From Phenylobacterium sp. NIBR 498073 (GTDB taxonomy: Bacteria; Pseudomonadota; Alphaproteobacteria; Caulobacterales; Caulobacteraceae): a DNA stretch of 64,000 bases. Below are positions 39,701 through 51,673 of this stretch, piece after piece. The number at the start of each line of letters is the position of its first letter. Position 1 is the first letter of the stretch. The notes beneath the pieces were generated by a model, which was given only the letters and a program-made list of their open reading frames with translations, was not told the origin of the DNA and made no database searches. The translations under genes and the position numbers were made by a program. The stretch covers positions 2,232,001-2,296,000 of the forward strand of contig NZ_CP114599.1 of the NCBI RefSeq assembly GCF_027286305.1, read 5' to 3'.

Positions 39701-40882
39701 CAAGGGACGCTCAGCGGCACGCTGGCCGATCCGCGCGCGGTCGGACAGGCCGAGGTCGACAACGGCCGGTTCTCCGACGGCGCCACGGGTCTCGTCCTGG
39801 CGGACGTGACCTTGCGCGCGACCCTGGCCGACAACGCGGTGAACATCGTGCAGGCGAGCGGCGGCGATGGGCATGGCGGCTCGCTGGCCGGGTCGGGCCG
39901 GCTCAGCCTGCTGCGCGACGGAGAGTCGACCTTCAAGCTCGATCTCAAGAACTTCCGCTTGATCGACAACGACCTGGCGACCGCTTCGGCCTCGGGGCAG
40001 GCGACCCTCGACCGAGCGGCGGACGGCAAGGTCCGGTTGGCCGGCGACCTGACCATCGATCGGGCCGACGTTGCTGCCAAGCTCACCGGCGGCTCGGGCG
40101 TGGTGAACATGGACGTGATCGAGCGCAACAAGCCGGCGGACGTGTCTGGTTCGCTGCAGCCGGTGGCGCGTCGCGGGGCGGTGATGACGCTCGATGTCAC
40201 GCTCAAGGCCCCGCGGCGGATCTATCTGCGCGGCAAGGGTCTGGACGTCGAACTGTCGCTCGACGCCAAGGTCGGGGGCAGCACCTCACGGCCGACCTTG
40301 TCGGGCACGGCGCGCGTCGTGCGCGGCGAATACGACTTCGCCGGCAAGCGCTTCGAGTTCGATGACAGGGGCGTGGTCTATCTGGCGACGTCGCCGCAGG
40401 CCATCCGCCTCGACCTTTCGGCCACCCGGGACGACCCCTCGCTGACCGCCGTGGTGCGGATCCGCGGCACGGCGGCCAAGCCGGAGATCACTCTGACCTC
40501 GGTGCCGACCCTGCCCAATGACGAGGTGCTGTCGCAGGTGCTGTTCGGTCGTTCGGCCTCGCAGCTCTCGCCGCTTGAAGCGGCCCAACTGGCCTCGGCT
40601 CTGTCGTCGCTGGCGGGCGGCGGCGGCTTCGACGTGGTGGGCAACCTGCGCACCTTCGCCGGCCTCGATCGGCTGTCGCTTGCAGGCGGCGATGAGTCCG
40701 GGGTCACCGTATCGGGCGGCAAGTACCTGACTGACGACGTCTATCTGGAGATCACGGGCGGCGGGCGCGAAGGCCCCTCCGCGCAGGTGGAGTGGCGACT
40801 CGGCCGCAACCTCTCCATCATCTCGAAGCTGGCCAGCCAGGGGGACGGCAAGCTCGCCGTCCGCTGGCGCAAGGACTACTGA
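36704..40882 (+). CDS. tamB: Translocation and assembly module protein TamB
   Basis: A 1392-residue protein. A Pro/Lys-rich start is followed by one membrane anchor (about 25-46, LAALVVCALLVVLAGAALLA), a very long beta-rich periplasmic region of AsmA/TamB-type repeats, and the conserved C-terminal DUF490 domain (about 1040-1392, ending WRKDY). The start is TTG 36704, overlapping the tamA stop. The length is typical for alphaproteobacterial TamB. It bridges the inner membrane to TamA and is thought to conduct lipids. Confidence 0.95.
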   Translation: MSETPNEIEEAPAAPRKKSRRRWGLAALVVCALLVVLAGAALLAGRYGALSPQGRSIIEARANGLKVGRFGRLYVEGLSGDIWRDFSVRRVVIRDPKGVWLEGRNLRLAWTFGDILGRRFHATNVTAEHLIVYRRPVTEPKRPSAGMPIDVVIDRAVGRVELMPELARTRGVYDVDASIELMRRNGGQRGAAKAASVLHPGDRLDVKFDLGGGRPLVLEADAREAKGGALAGTLGLAPDRPFLLHVKAKGEASTGRFSALAESGTSRPVDASGVWGPDGGSAQGRVELAASTHTQPLVARLGPQVQFAVTGRKAGQGLFDLEADLTSDNVAVTAKGKSNLGERRTGPQGVVLTASARELSKVTGGPSMGLGRVDGVLTGTLDDLRLVGTADVARLQLGAYGLDRVSGPFELTRKDKVLALEARIAGAGGRGSGLAAALLGARPTAAVDAARLADGRLMLRKIEASGVGLKVDASGGRSLLGGLNFKGAASFTNLAAARPGASGAVTADWSASQGGAGKPWALTLDAKGARFASGFSELDRLLGASPRLQARADVAGRKISITSGNLDGAAIKASTAGVLDETGAMRFKLDWSASGPFRAGPVEISGKASGTGAVTGKPSAPRADLLADIEAIDLPRLPLKNAKLTLSFMRGAGGSSGVVALTAASEYGPAAARSAFSFPRGGVDLSDLSLDAGGLTASGSISLRKATPSGADLKVRVVKGAFLDGGAVAGSVKIVDAAGGARATLNLTASDAVLPGSRFAVRNGAITADGPLSRLPYQARLQGVSASERWRLDGAGVLTAQEPGYELTFAGDGAYGRRNMKTLEPAILRFGGAERSASLRLAASDGGRIDLDASLEKDGAEIRAQVQRLGLGLVNADLNGRADGTLVLSGRGGRLDGTLEAKLDDARGRGSPREQGLDGVLKAKLSDEALEIDAAVTNEHGLRANAEVVLPAETSASPFRIAIARTRPMRGTFFADGEVKPLWDLLVGGERELAGHVQMQGTLSGTLADPRAVGQAEVDNGRFSDGATGLVLADVTLRATLADNAVNIVQASGGDGHGGSLAGSGRLSLLRDGESTFKLDLKNFRLIDNDLATASASGQATLDRAADGKVRLAGDLTIDRADVAAKLTGGSGVVNMDVIERNKPADVSGSLQPVARRGAVMTLDVTLKAPRRIYLRGKGLDVELSLDAKVGGSTSRPTLSGTARVVRGEYDFAGKRFEFDDRGVVYLATSPQAIRLDLSATRDDPSLTAVVRIRGTAAKPEITLTSVPTLPNDEVLSQVLFGRSASQLSPLEAAQLASALSSLAGGGGFDVVGNLRTFAGLDRLSLAGGDESGVTVSGGKYLTDDVYLEITGGGREGPSAQVEWRLGRNLSIISKLASQGDGKLAVRWRKDY

Positions 40883-40884
40883 CG

Positions 40885-41259
40885 ATGCGACGGCTTCTTC
40901 CGGTTCTGCTGACGCCCGTGCTGCTCGCCGGATGCGAAAAGCCGCTGACGGCGCCGACTAACCCCGGGGTCTGCTGGCGCATGGTCGAAGGCATGAATGG
41001 CAAGCCGGACTTCCGCCCGATCGCTCCGAATATCGACACGCTGGAGAACTGCGCGGTTCAACTGGAGGGGCTGCGGATCACCAGCGGCCTGCCGGTGACG
41101 GGCGCCTTCCAGGGGCGCTTCATCTACGTCACCGATCAGGAGATCGGAGCCGCCTCGGGGCCGAAGGCGCAACGCTACCGCGTCTTCACGCCCGAGCAGC
41201 GGCTGGAGATCCAGAAGGGCTTCCAGACGCTGTTCGATCGGGAGAAGGCCGGCGGCTAG
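40885..41259 (+). CDS. Small lipoprotein, Cys-Trp family (paralogue of 10587-10976)
   Basis: A 124-residue lipoprotein. The signal MRRLLPVLLTPVLLAGC has lipobox LLAGC. The mature part contains GVCWRM, TLENCAVQLEGLRI and VTGAFQGRFIYV, matching the lipoprotein at 10587 block by block, with two cysteines in equivalent places. It begins 2 nt after the tamB stop, so it is probably translated from the tam mRNA. The function is unknown. Its 3' end overlaps convergent phhA by 4 nt. Confidence 0.85.
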   Translation: MRRLLPVLLTPVLLAGCEKPLTAPTNPGVCWRMVEGMNGKPDFRPIAPNIDTLENCAVQLEGLRITSGLPVTGAFQGRFIYVTDQEIGAASGPKAQRYRVFTPEQRLEIQKGFQTLFDREKAGG

Positions 41260-42131
41260 CCGGCCGCCAGTCGACCGCCGCGTTCGGCGTAGGCCTGGGT
41301 CCCGCAGGTGAATATCCGGTCCCCGGGCGCCATGGCGTCGATGGCGATGTCCGGCTCGTTTTCCAGACGCGCATAGACGGCGGTGAAGTCGGCGAGCGTC
41401 GTCTCCCGCAGCGCCTTCAGCGACGGAATGACGAAGTAGACCTGCTGGAAGTCGTCGATGCGGTAGGGCGTGCGCATGACCCGCTCAAGGTCGAACCCGA
41501 TCCGGTTGGGGGAGGGATCGTCGAGCGCGAAGATCGATTCCGATCGGCTCGAGACGATACCGGCCCCGTAGATCCGCAGGCCCTGCGGCGTCTCCATGAG
41601 GCCGAATTCGACCGTGTACCAGTAGAGCCGCGCCAGATTGTGCAACTGACCGCGGCCGAGCGCCTTCAGTCCGCCCTCGCCATAGGCCTGCATGTAGTCG
41701 GCGAAGATGGGGTCGGTCAGCATCGGCACGTGGCCGAACACGTCGTGGAAGACGTCCGGTTCTTGCAGGTAGTCGAGTTCGTGCGGCTTGCGGATGAAGC
41801 GGCCGGCCGGGAATCGGCGGTTGGCCAGGTGGTCGAAGAATACGTCGTCGGGGACCAGGCCGGGCACGGCGACCACGGACCAGCCGGTCAGCTTGCGCAG
41901 TTCCTCGTTGATGCGTGCGAAATCGGGGATGCCGCCGCGATGCAGGTCCAGTGCATCGAGGCCGTGCAGAAACGCATCGCAGGCGCGGCCGGGCAACAAC
42001 TGCGCCTGGCGCTCATAGAGCGTCATCCAGACCTGATGCTCGGCCTGAGTGTAGCTCGCCCAATCCTGGTCGATCGTCCAATCGGCCCGGGCTTCGGGCG
42101 GCGGGGTGATGCTGAAACCGTCTGCGCTCAT
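41256..42131 (-). CDS. phhA: Phenylalanine 4-hydroxylase
   Basis: A 291-residue monomeric-type bacterial PAH. Motifs include FIRKPHELDYLQEPDVFHDVFGHVPML, holding the two iron His, and YWYTVEFGL with the Glu ligand. ILSSRSE-like (GIVSSRSESIFALDD) and PSPNRIGFDLERVM follow. It converts phenylalanine to tyrosine using tetrahydropterin. No regulatory ACT domain is present, as in other bacterial enzymes. No pterin dehydratase gene (phhB) lies next to it in this window. Confidence 0.95.
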   Translation of the reverse strand: MSADGFSITPPPEARADWTIDQDWASYTQAEHQVWMTLYERQAQLLPGRACDAFLHGLDALDLHRGGIPDFARINEELRKLTGWSVVAVPGLVPDDVFFDHLANRRFPAGRFIRKPHELDYLQEPDVFHDVFGHVPMLTDPIFADYMQAYGEGGLKALGRGQLHNLARLYWYTVEFGLMETPQGLRIYGAGIVSSRSESIFALDDPSPNRIGFDLERVMRTPYRIDDFQQVYFVIPSLKALRETTLADFTAVYARLENEPDIAIDAMAPGDRIFTCGTQAYAERGGRLAAG

Positions 42132-42248
42132 GTCGGTAGAATGAGCGTGTCGCCGCGAAACTTCCGTTCGAACTGTGCCGGAAAATCGAAGTTCGGCGGA
42201 TAAAGATTTCGTTCGGGCCGCGACTGGAGGAACGGCCTTGCTGCTGGC

Positions 42249-42635
42249 CTAGTGGCTGATCCGCGGGCGCAGCACGTAGTGCCCCTCTTCGAAGGATTCG
42301 AAAATCAGGGCGGCCTGCGGGTGGCCGACCGGCTCGCCGCTGTCGTCAGGCATCAGGTTCTGCTCCGAGACATAGGCGACGTAGGCGTTCTCGTCGTTCT
42401 CGGCCAGCAGATGGTAGAACGGCTGGTCCTTGCGCGGGCGGATTTCCTCCGGGATCGACAGCCACCACTGCTCGGTGTTGGCGAACGTCGGATCGACGTC
42501 GAAAATCACGCCGCGGAACGGATAGTGCCGGTGCCGGACGACCTGTCCGATGGCGTACTTGGCCAGACGGGCCTCGGTCAGCACCGTCGGGGGCGCCACC
42601 AAGTCTCGTCCGCTTTTTTCGATTCGAGCGTCCAT
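42249..42635 (-). CDS. hspQ: Heat shock protein HspQ
   Basis: A 128-residue protein of the hemimethylated-DNA-binding/YccV-like fold: YAIGQVVRHRHYPFRGVIFDVDPTF, WWLSIPEEIRP, PFYHLLAENDENAYVAYVSEQNL. HspQ is a small specificity factor for Lon protease and a heat-shock protein in enterobacteria. The 238-nt gap to ppx on the other side shows no clear heat-shock promoter to me. Confidence 0.92.
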   Translation of the reverse strand: MDARIEKSGRDLVAPPTVLTEARLAKYAIGQVVRHRHYPFRGVIFDVDPTFANTEQWWLSIPEEIRPRKDQPFYHLLAENDENAYVAYVSEQNLMPDDSGEPVGHPQAALIFESFEEGHYVLRPRISH

Positions 42636-42873
42636 AAAACCGACTCTAGACCCCGGCGCCTAACTGGGAGGTGAACGTACTGCTCATCGTTCGCGGCGCA
42701 AGTGCGCGCCTTCCGAGAGGCGAACCGCCTTGCTACAGTCGCCTGTGAAACGAGGCGTCAACGTAGGCGCCTGTTAGGGACGGATGTCGGTCCATGAGGG
42801 TGGCGCTGTTGAGCACGTTTGGGTCGAACGTGTTCCAAGGCCTTGAAATGCAAGCGTTTCGGTCGCCGTTCCG

Positions 42874-44004
42874 GTGACCGCGACACTTGATCGGATAGCG
42901 GAATCCGCGTCTCGCAAGGGCCCGGCCGCGCCCTCGGCGGATTCGCCGTGCTATGGCGCGCTCGATCTGGGTACGAACAATTGCCGCCTGCTCATCGCTA
43001 CGCCGATGGGGCGCGGATTCCGCGTCGTAGAAGCCTATTCGCGGATCGTGCGTCTCGGCGAAGGCCTCTCGCAGACAGGGCGACTATCTGACGCAGCCAT
43101 GGATCGGGCCATGGCCGCGCTCAAGGTCAGCGCCGAGAAGGTGCGCCGCCGCAAAGTGGTCAAGCTCAAGGCGATCGCCACCCAGGCCTGTCGTGCGGCG
43201 GAGAACGGACAGGAGTTCGTGGAGCGCGTCGCCGCCGAGACCGGGCTGAACCTTCAGATCATCACCCCGCGGGAAGAGGCGCACCTGTCGGTGGCCGGTT
43301 GCCTGAACCTGCTCGACCGTCAGGCGCAGGCTGCGCTGGTGGTCGACGTCGGCGGCGGCTCGACAGAGCTCTCCTGGGTGGACCTGACGGCGGGCGGCCT
43401 GGACACCGAACTCGGCAAGTTCTCGGCCTCGCAGTTGCCGATCAAGGCATGGCTGTCGATCCCGATCGGCGTGGTCACCCTGGCCGAGCGCTTTCCGGAA
43501 GGCGAGCGTGCGACCGAGGGCTGGTTCCGCGCGATGGTCGATGCGGTGAAGGATGAACTCGCCTCCTTCCGCCACGCCGACGACCTGCGGCCGGTGTTCG
43601 ATGCAGGCGCTGCCCATCTCGTCGGCACTTCAGGCGCCATCACCAGCCTGGCGGGCATGCATCTGGGCCTGCGCCGCTACGACCGCAGCGTCGTCGACGG
43701 CATCTGGATGAGCCGCGCGCAGTGCGACGCCGCCGCCCAACTGCTGCTGGAGCTCAGCCCGGCCGAGCGCGCCGGCCAGCCGTGCATCGGCCCTGACCGC
43801 GCCGACCTGGTTCTGGCGGGGGCGGCCATCCTCCAGGCGGTGCAGGAGCTGTGGCCCTGCACGCGGGTCCGCGTCGCCGACCGTGGCCTGCGCGAGGGCA
43901 TCCTGATGTCGCTGATGTCGGGAACCGGAAAACGTCGTCGTCGCCGTCGTCGGCGGCGCGGGCGTGGATCGGGCGCGGCATCCGCGGTAAACGCCTCCGA
44001 ATGA
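42874..44004 (+). CDS. Exopolyphosphatase / pppGpp phosphohydrolase family protein
   Basis: A 376-residue Ppx/GppA-type protein starting at GTG 42874. The actin-like ATPase motifs are YGALDLGTNNCRLLIA (about 28-43), KAIATQACRAAENG, ITPREEAHLSVAG and ALVVDVGGGSTELSWV. It lacks the C-terminal HD domain of full-length Ppx, so it is the short form common in alphaproteobacteria. The C-terminus ends in a run of nine Arg followed by GRGSG. Its stop overlaps the rlmE ATG. The substrate (polyphosphate or pppGpp) cannot be decided from sequence. Confidence 0.9.
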   Translation: MTATLDRIAESASRKGPAAPSADSPCYGALDLGTNNCRLLIATPMGRGFRVVEAYSRIVRLGEGLSQTGRLSDAAMDRAMAALKVSAEKVRRRKVVKLKAIATQACRAAENGQEFVERVAAETGLNLQIITPREEAHLSVAGCLNLLDRQAQAALVVDVGGGSTELSWVDLTAGGLDTELGKFSASQLPIKAWLSIPIGVVTLAERFPEGERATEGWFRAMVDAVKDELASFRHADDLRPVFDAGAAHLVGTSGAITSLAGMHLGLRRYDRSVVDGIWMSRAQCDAAAQLLLELSPAERAGQPCIGPDRADLVLAGAAILQAVQELWPCTRVRVADRGLREGILMSLMSGTGKRRRRRRRRRGRGSGAASAVNASE

Positions 44005-44705
44005 ACGAACCGCCCCGCAAACGCATGGTCAAACCGCCGTCCGGCGGACTTGAAGAAGGTCGTGGCAAGCCCGCGCGCCTGAAGACGGCCAAGGATCGCA
44101 CGCCGTCCCAGCAAGCCTGGCTGAACCGGCAGATCAACGACCCGTTCTCGGCCAAGGCCCGCGCGCACGGCTATCGCAGCCGCGCGGCCTACAAGATGAC
44201 CGAACTCGACGATCGCCTGAAGCTGCTGAAGCCGGGCGCGCGGGTCATCGACCTGGGGCTGGCGCCCGGAGGCTGGACGCAGGTCGCCATTGAGCGCGGC
44301 GTGACCAACATCGTGGGGGTGGATTTGCTGCCCGTCGATCCTCTGCCGCCGGCCCACATCCTGGAAATGGACTTCACCGATCCGGAGTGCGGCCCCAAGC
44401 TCATCGAGCTGCTCGGCGGGCGTCCAGACGTCGTGCTCTCGGACATGGCCCCGAATACGGTCGGCCATAAGCGCACTGATCACCTGCGGATCATGGGGCT
44501 GATCGAGGCCGCCGCCGATTTCGCGATCAGCGTCCTGAAGCCCGGCGGCGCATTCGTCGCCAAGGCGTTCCAGGGCGGAGAGACCGCCGAGGTTATCGCC
44601 GAGCTCAAGCGCCACTTCAATGATGTGAGGAACATCAAGCCCAAGGCGAGCCGAGCCGACAGCTCCGAGGTCTATCTGGTCGCGACGGGCTTCAAAGGCG
44701 CCTGA
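44001..44705 (+). CDS. rlmE: 23S rRNA (uridine-2'-O-)-methyltransferase RlmE
   Basis: A 234-residue FtsJ/RrmJ: FSAKARAHGYRSRAAYKMTELDDR, VIDLGLAPGGWTQVA (SAM site), ILEMDFTD, DVVLSDMAPNTVGHKRTDHLR, FVAKAFQGGE. The catalytic K-D-K set (Lys in AYKM, Asp in SDMAP, Lys in AKAF) is present. It modifies U2552 of 23S rRNA. A basic N-terminal extension of about 50 residues is longer than in E. coli. It overlaps the ppx/gppA stop (ATGA) and, at its 3' end, the convergent LysR gene by 34 nt. Confidence 0.96.
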   Translation: MNEPPRKRMVKPPSGGLEEGRGKPARLKTAKDRTPSQQAWLNRQINDPFSAKARAHGYRSRAAYKMTELDDRLKLLKPGARVIDLGLAPGGWTQVAIERGVTNIVGVDLLPVDPLPPAHILEMDFTDPECGPKLIELLGGRPDVVLSDMAPNTVGHKRTDHLRIMGLIEAAADFAISVLKPGGAFVAKAFQGGETAEVIAELKRHFNDVRNIKPKASRADSSEVYLVATGFKGA

Positions 44706-45601
44706 GCAGGGTCAGCTAGGGGGGCAGGGGTCTTGGCGCCCTCCGAGATCAGCCACGTCCTGAACTGATCCAGCGCGCGGCTGTTGACCCCAGGGGCGGC
44801 GAGCAGCGCAAAGGCGCTCTCAGCTCTGCGAAACCCGAACGGCGCTATGAGGCGGCCGGCGCGCACGTAGTCCGCCACCAGCGGCCAGGGCATTACCGCG
44901 ACGCCCAGGCCGGCGATGGCGGCGTCCAGCGCGAAATGCAGGTGTGCGAACGGCTGCTCCGGACTTGGCGGCAGCTCGACGCCTGCCAAGGCCGCCCAGA
45001 TCGCCCAGCCCTGGGGGTGGGTCTGGGCCATCAGCCTGGGCGCCCTCAGCGGATCGCCGCCGAACCGTTCGGCCAATGCGGGCGACATGACCAGGCCCAG
45101 ATGGCTCTGGATGAGCCGCGTCGCACCGGCCGCGGCCAACCGGCTGCTGGGCACGATCCGCACCACCGCGTGAGCGCCGCGATACGAGGTGGCGTGCGAC
45201 GGCAGTTCAGCGAGCTGGAGGTTCACGCCCGGGTGGGCGCTGGTGAAGCCGCCCAGACGCGGGATCAGCCATTTGACCGAAACGCTGGCGTTGACGGCAA
45301 TCAGCAGATCTTCGCCGCTCGCCCGCACCTGCCGCACCGCCGTAGCGATCTGGTCGAAGGCGCCGGTCAGCGGCGGCAGCAGGTTGCGGCCGGCCTCCGT
45401 CAGCTCCAGCCGGTGCTTGGGCCCGGTGAACAGCCGGACGCCCAACGCTTCCTCCAGCGCCTTCACCTGCCGGCTCACCGCGCTGTGGGTGACGTGTAGT
45501 TCGTCGGCGGCGAGAGTCGCGCGGCCGGTGCGCGCCATCGCTTCGAAAGCCCGAAGGGCGTTGAGCGACGGCAGCGCCCCAGGTGTGAGGTTTTCGAACA
45601 T
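44672..45601 (-). CDS. LysR-family transcriptional regulator
   Basis: A 309-residue LysR protein (GcvA-like). The N-terminal HTH is SLNALRAFEAMARTGRATLAADELHVTHSAVSRQV (about 12-46); the effector domain follows (about 90-290). It is divergent from an MFS transporter 54 nt away, the standard LysR-target arrangement, so it probably regulates that gene in response to its substrate. The 3' end overlaps rlmE. Confidence 0.93.
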   Translation of the reverse strand: MFENLTPGALPSLNALRAFEAMARTGRATLAADELHVTHSAVSRQVKALEEALGVRLFTGPKHRLELTEAGRNLLPPLTGAFDQIATAVRQVRASGEDLLIAVNASVSVKWLIPRLGGFTSAHPGVNLQLAELPSHATSYRGAHAVVRIVPSSRLAAAGATRLIQSHLGLVMSPALAERFGGDPLRAPRLMAQTHPQGWAIWAALAGVELPPSPEQPFAHLHFALDAAIAGLGVAVMPWPLVADYVRAGRLIAPFGFRRAESAFALLAAPGVNSRALDQFRTWLISEGAKTPAPLADPAQAPLKPVATR

Positions 45602-45615
45602 ATGATGTCGAATAT
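45600..45615. promoter_or_regulatory. Candidate LysR operator
   Basis: ATAT-GATGTCGA-ATAT is an A/T-rich repeat spanning a T-N11-A type spacing, in the 54-nt divergent region and touching the lysR start codon. This position suits autoregulation plus activation of the MFS gene. Confidence 0.35.
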
Positions 45616-45655
45616 ATCGTTTTCCTCAAATCTCCAATAAGCGCACAAGCTCGCC

Positions 45656-48371
<2,716 letters not shown>

Positions 48372-48372
<1 letters not shown>

Positions 48373-48767
48373 TGACCATGGCCGTCGAACTGAAGCTGCT
48401 GGGCGTGGCCGTGATCATCGGCCTTATCCAGATGCTCTGGGCGGCGGCCGCAGCTCGGCGCCAGCAGGGCCTGAAGTGGGCGGCCGGACCGCGGGACGAA
48501 CCGCGGCCGATCACCGGGGCGGCGGCGCGGCTAGACCGCGCCTTCGCCAACTTCAAGGAGACGTTCCCGCTGCATGCCGTGGCGGTGATCGTCGCCTACC
48601 TGGCGGCCAAGCTGGGCGACCTGACGCTGTGGGGCTCGGTGCTCTACACTGCCGGGCGCGCGCTGCATCCCATCGCCTATGTCCTGGACGTGCCTTACCT
48701 GCGGACGCTGGTCTGGTTCGTGGGCTTTGGCGGCACCCTGGCGGTCGTGGCCGCCATCTTCCTCTGA
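48372..48767 (+). CDS. MAPEG family membrane protein
   Basis: A 131-residue protein with four hydrophobic segments. GPRDEP (after the first), LDRAFANFKETFPLHAVAVI (the MAPEG signature, Arg and Glu near the second segment) and the YLRTLVWFVGF end are family features. MAPEG proteins include glutathione- and leukotriene-related membrane enzymes; the role in bacteria is unclear. Its ATG overlaps the guaB stop by 1 nt, so it is translationally coupled. Confidence 0.85.
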
Positions 48768-48782
48768 CTGTGAGAACAGCCC

Positions 48783-50072
48783 TTGCGTGACGGCGGACGC
48801 CTCTCCGCAGCCATCGAGATCCTCACCGACGTCGAGACGCGCCACCGGCCTGTGAAGCTGGCGCTGAAGGCGTGGGGAGACGCGTCTCGGTTCGCCGGGT
48901 CGAAGGACCGCGCCTGGGTCTCGGGCCTGGTGCTCGATGTCCTGCGCCGCCGCCGCTCGCTGGCCTGGCGCATGGGCGACGACAGCCCGCGGGCCGCGGT
49001 CTTCTGCGCGCTGCATGCGTTGTGGAACTGGCCGGTGGAGCGGATCGCCGAAGCTGCGGCCGACGCGCCGCATGGCCCCGGAGCGGTGAGCGAGGCCGAG
49101 CGCGTCGCCTTGATGCAGCCGCGCGACATGGCCGAGGCGCCGCCGTCGATCCGCGGCGACTATCCCGAATGGCTGCAGCCGTCGCTTGCGCGCGCCTTCG
49201 GCCATGAGGCGGCCCTGGAGGGGGCGATGCTTTCCGAGCGCGCTCCGGTGGACCTGCGGGTCAACACCCTGAAGACCGACGTCGAGCAGGCGCTCAAAGC
49301 GCTCGAGCCGCTGGGCGCCCAGCCGACCGGCGTGCTGCCGAACGCGCTGCGTATTCCCGCCCCTGACCCGAGCCAGCGCACCCAGTCGCTGGAGGCGGTC
49401 CCGGCCTTCTCTAAGGGCTGGTTCGAGGTTCAGGATCTCGCCTCGCAGATCGCCGCCGAGGCGGCCGGCGAGATCAAGGGCGCGCAGGTGCTCGATCTCT
49501 GCGCTGGGGGCGGAGGCAAGACCTTGGCCTTGGCCGCCGCCATGGCCAACAAGGGCCAGATCTACGCCTATGACAGCGAAGCGCGGCGGCTATCCGATAC
49601 GGTCCGACGCTCCGAACGGGCGGGCGTCCGCAACCTGCAGGTCCGCTCGCCGATCTATCCCAATGCGCTGAAGGGCCTCGACGGCAAGATCGACGTGGTC
49701 TTCATCGACGCGCCCTGCACCGGCACGGGCGCCTGGCGGCGTCATCCCGACACCAAATGGCGGCTGAAGCCGGCGACGCTGGCCCAGCGCACCGCCGACC
49801 AGGACGCGGTGCTCGACCATGGCGTCCAGTTCGTGAAGCCCGGAGGGCGGATCGTCTATGTCACCTGCTCGGTGCTGCCGGAAGAGGACGAGGACCGCGT
49901 CGTCGCTTTCCTCGAACGCTGGACGGACTTCCACGTGATCCCGGCCACCCAGAACCCCCACCTCGCCACCCACCTCACGGCGGAGGGTTACCTTCGCCTC
50001 TCGCCCCGCAGCTCGGCCACCGACGGCTTTTTCGTCGCCGTGCTTGAGCGCGCCAAATGGACCCCGCAATGA
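48783..50072 (+). CDS. RsmB/NOP-family RNA (cytosine-C5) methyltransferase
   Basis: A 429-residue protein from TTG 48783. An N-terminal NusB-like helical region (about 1-130) precedes the SAM domain: [39 protein letters not shown] (catalytic-pair Cys in PCTG) and [15 protein letters not shown] (nucleophile Cys in TCS). It methylates cytosine in rRNA; 16S C967, as for RsmB, is likely but not proven. It starts 15 nt after the MAPEG gene, and its stop overlaps guaA (ATGA). Confidence 0.9.
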   Translation: MRDGGRLSAAIEILTDVETRHRPVKLALKAWGDASRFAGSKDRAWVSGLVLDVLRRRRSLAWRMGDDSPRAAVFCALHALWNWPVERIAEAAADAPHGPGAVSEAERVALMQPRDMAEAPPSIRGDYPEWLQPSLARAFGHEAALEGAMLSERAPVDLRVNTLKTDVEQALKALEPLGAQPTGVLPNALRIPAPDPSQRTQSLEAVPAFSKGWFEVQDLASQIAAEAAGEIKGAQVLDLCAGGGGKTLALAAAMANKGQIYAYDSEARRLSDTVRRSERAGVRNLQVRSPIYPNALKGLDGKIDVVFIDAPCTGTGAWRRHPDTKWRLKPATLAQRTADQDAVLDHGVQFVKPGGRIVYVTCSVLPEEDEDRVVAFLERWTDFHVIPATQNPHLATHLTAEGYLRLSPRSSATDGFFVAVLERAKWTPQ

Positions 50073-51628
50073 CCCAGCCCGCCCACGAGAAAGTCCTGAT
50101 CGTCGATTTCGGCAGCCAGGTGACCCAGCTCATCGCCCGCCGAGTGCGCGAGAGCGGCGTCTATTGCGAGATCCACCCCTTCGACAAGATCGACGAGGTG
50201 CTGGGCGGATTCTCGCCGAAGGCGGTGATCCTGTCCGGCGGTCCGGCCAGCGTCCATGAGGACGAGAGCCCGGCCGTCACCAAGAAGGTCTTCGAGCTCG
50301 GCGTGCCGGTGCTCGGCATCTGCTACGGCGAGCAGACCATGTGCGCGGAGCTGGGCGGCCGGGTCGAGCCGGGCACGACCCGCGAGTTCGGCCGCGCCGA
50401 GATCGAGATCGTCAAGGAAAGCCCGCTGCTGGACGGCTTCGGCGGCGTTGGCCATCGCGAGGTGGTCTGGATGAGCCACGGCGACAAGGTCACGGCCCTG
50501 CCGATGGGGTTCGAGGCGGTGGCGGTGTCGGAGGGCTCGCCCTTCGCGGTGATCGCCGACGAGGGCCGTCGCTACTACGGCATCCAGTTCCACCCCGAGG
50601 TGGCCCACACGCCCCGCGGGGCTCTGATGCTCCGCAACTTCACCCACAAGATCGCCGGGCTGAAAGGCGACTGGACCATGGCGGCGTTCCGCCAGGAGAT
50701 GGTCCAGAAGATCCGCGACCAGGTGGGCGAGGGCAGGGTGATCTGCGGCCTGTCGGGCGGGGTCGATAGCTCGGTGGCCGCGGTGCTGATCCACGAGGCG
50801 ATCGGCGATCAGCTGACCTGCGTCTTTGTCGACACCGGCCTGCTGCGCAAGGACGAGGCCACCCAGGTGGTGACCATGTTCCGCGATCACTACAACATTC
50901 CGCTGGTGCACGTTGACGCGGGCGATCTTTTCCTCGGCGAGTTGGCCGGGGTCTCTGACCCGGAGACCAAGCGCAAAACCATCGGCAAGCTGTTCATCGA
51001 CGTCTTCGACAAGGAAGCGGCCAAGATCGACGGCGCGAATTTCCTCGCCCAGGGCACGCTCTATCCGGATGTGATCGAGAGCGTCTCGGCGCGGGGCGGC
51101 CCGTCCGCGGTGATCAAGAGCCACCACAATGTCGGCGGCCTGCCGGACTACATGAAGCTCAAGCTGGTCGAGCCGCTGCGCGAACTCTTTAAGGACGAGG
51201 TGCGCGCGTTGGGCGTCGAACTGGGCCTGCCGCCGCAGTTCGTCGGCCGCCATCCGTTCCCGGGCCCGGGCCTGGCGATCCGCATTCCGGGTGAGATCAC
51301 CCGGGAGAAGGTGGCGGTGCTGCAGCAGGCCGACGCCATCTATCTTGAGGAAATCCGCAAGGCCGGGCTCTACGACAGCATCTGGCAGGCGTTCGCCGTA
51401 TTGCTGCCGGTTAAGACGGTAGGGGTGATGGGCGATGCGCGGACCTACGAGGATGTCCTGGCCCTGCGGGCGGTCACTTCGACCGACGGGATGACCGCCG
51501 ACTTCTTTGAATTTCCTTGGGAAGTTCTTGGCCGCTGCGCCACGCGGATCATCAACGAGGTGCGCGGCGTCAACCGCGTGGTCTACGACGTGACCTCCAA
51601 GCCGCCCGGCACGATCGAGTGGGAATAG
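50069..51628 (+). CDS. guaA: GMP synthase (glutamine-hydrolysing)
   Basis: A 519-residue two-domain enzyme. The glutaminase domain has [11 protein letters not shown] with the catalytic Cys and FHPEV with the His. The ATP-pyrophosphatase domain has [16 protein letters not shown], and the C-terminal dimerisation part ends [11 protein letters not shown]. It converts XMP to GMP, using the product of guaB in the same cluster. It overlaps the rsmB-like stop by 4 nt. Confidence 0.97.
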   Translation: MTQPAHEKVLIVDFGSQVTQLIARRVRESGVYCEIHPFDKIDEVLGGFSPKAVILSGGPASVHEDESPAVTKKVFELGVPVLGICYGEQTMCAELGGRVEPGTTREFGRAEIEIVKESPLLDGFGGVGHREVVWMSHGDKVTALPMGFEAVAVSEGSPFAVIADEGRRYYGIQFHPEVAHTPRGALMLRNFTHKIAGLKGDWTMAAFRQEMVQKIRDQVGEGRVICGLSGGVDSSVAAVLIHEAIGDQLTCVFVDTGLLRKDEATQVVTMFRDHYNIPLVHVDAGDLFLGELAGVSDPETKRKTIGKLFIDVFDKEAAKIDGANFLAQGTLYPDVIESVSARGGPSAVIKSHHNVGGLPDYMKLKLVEPLRELFKDEVRALGVELGLPPQFVGRHPFPGPGLAIRIPGEITREKVAVLQQADAIYLEEIRKAGLYDSIWQAFAVLLPVKTVGVMGDARTYEDVLALRAVTSTDGMTADFFEFPWEVLGRCATRIINEVRGVNRVVYDVTSKPPGTIEWE

Positions 51629-51673
51629 GGGGCTAGCGGCAGGTTTAGCCCGCCGTCTTCCACAAAGGCGCCG

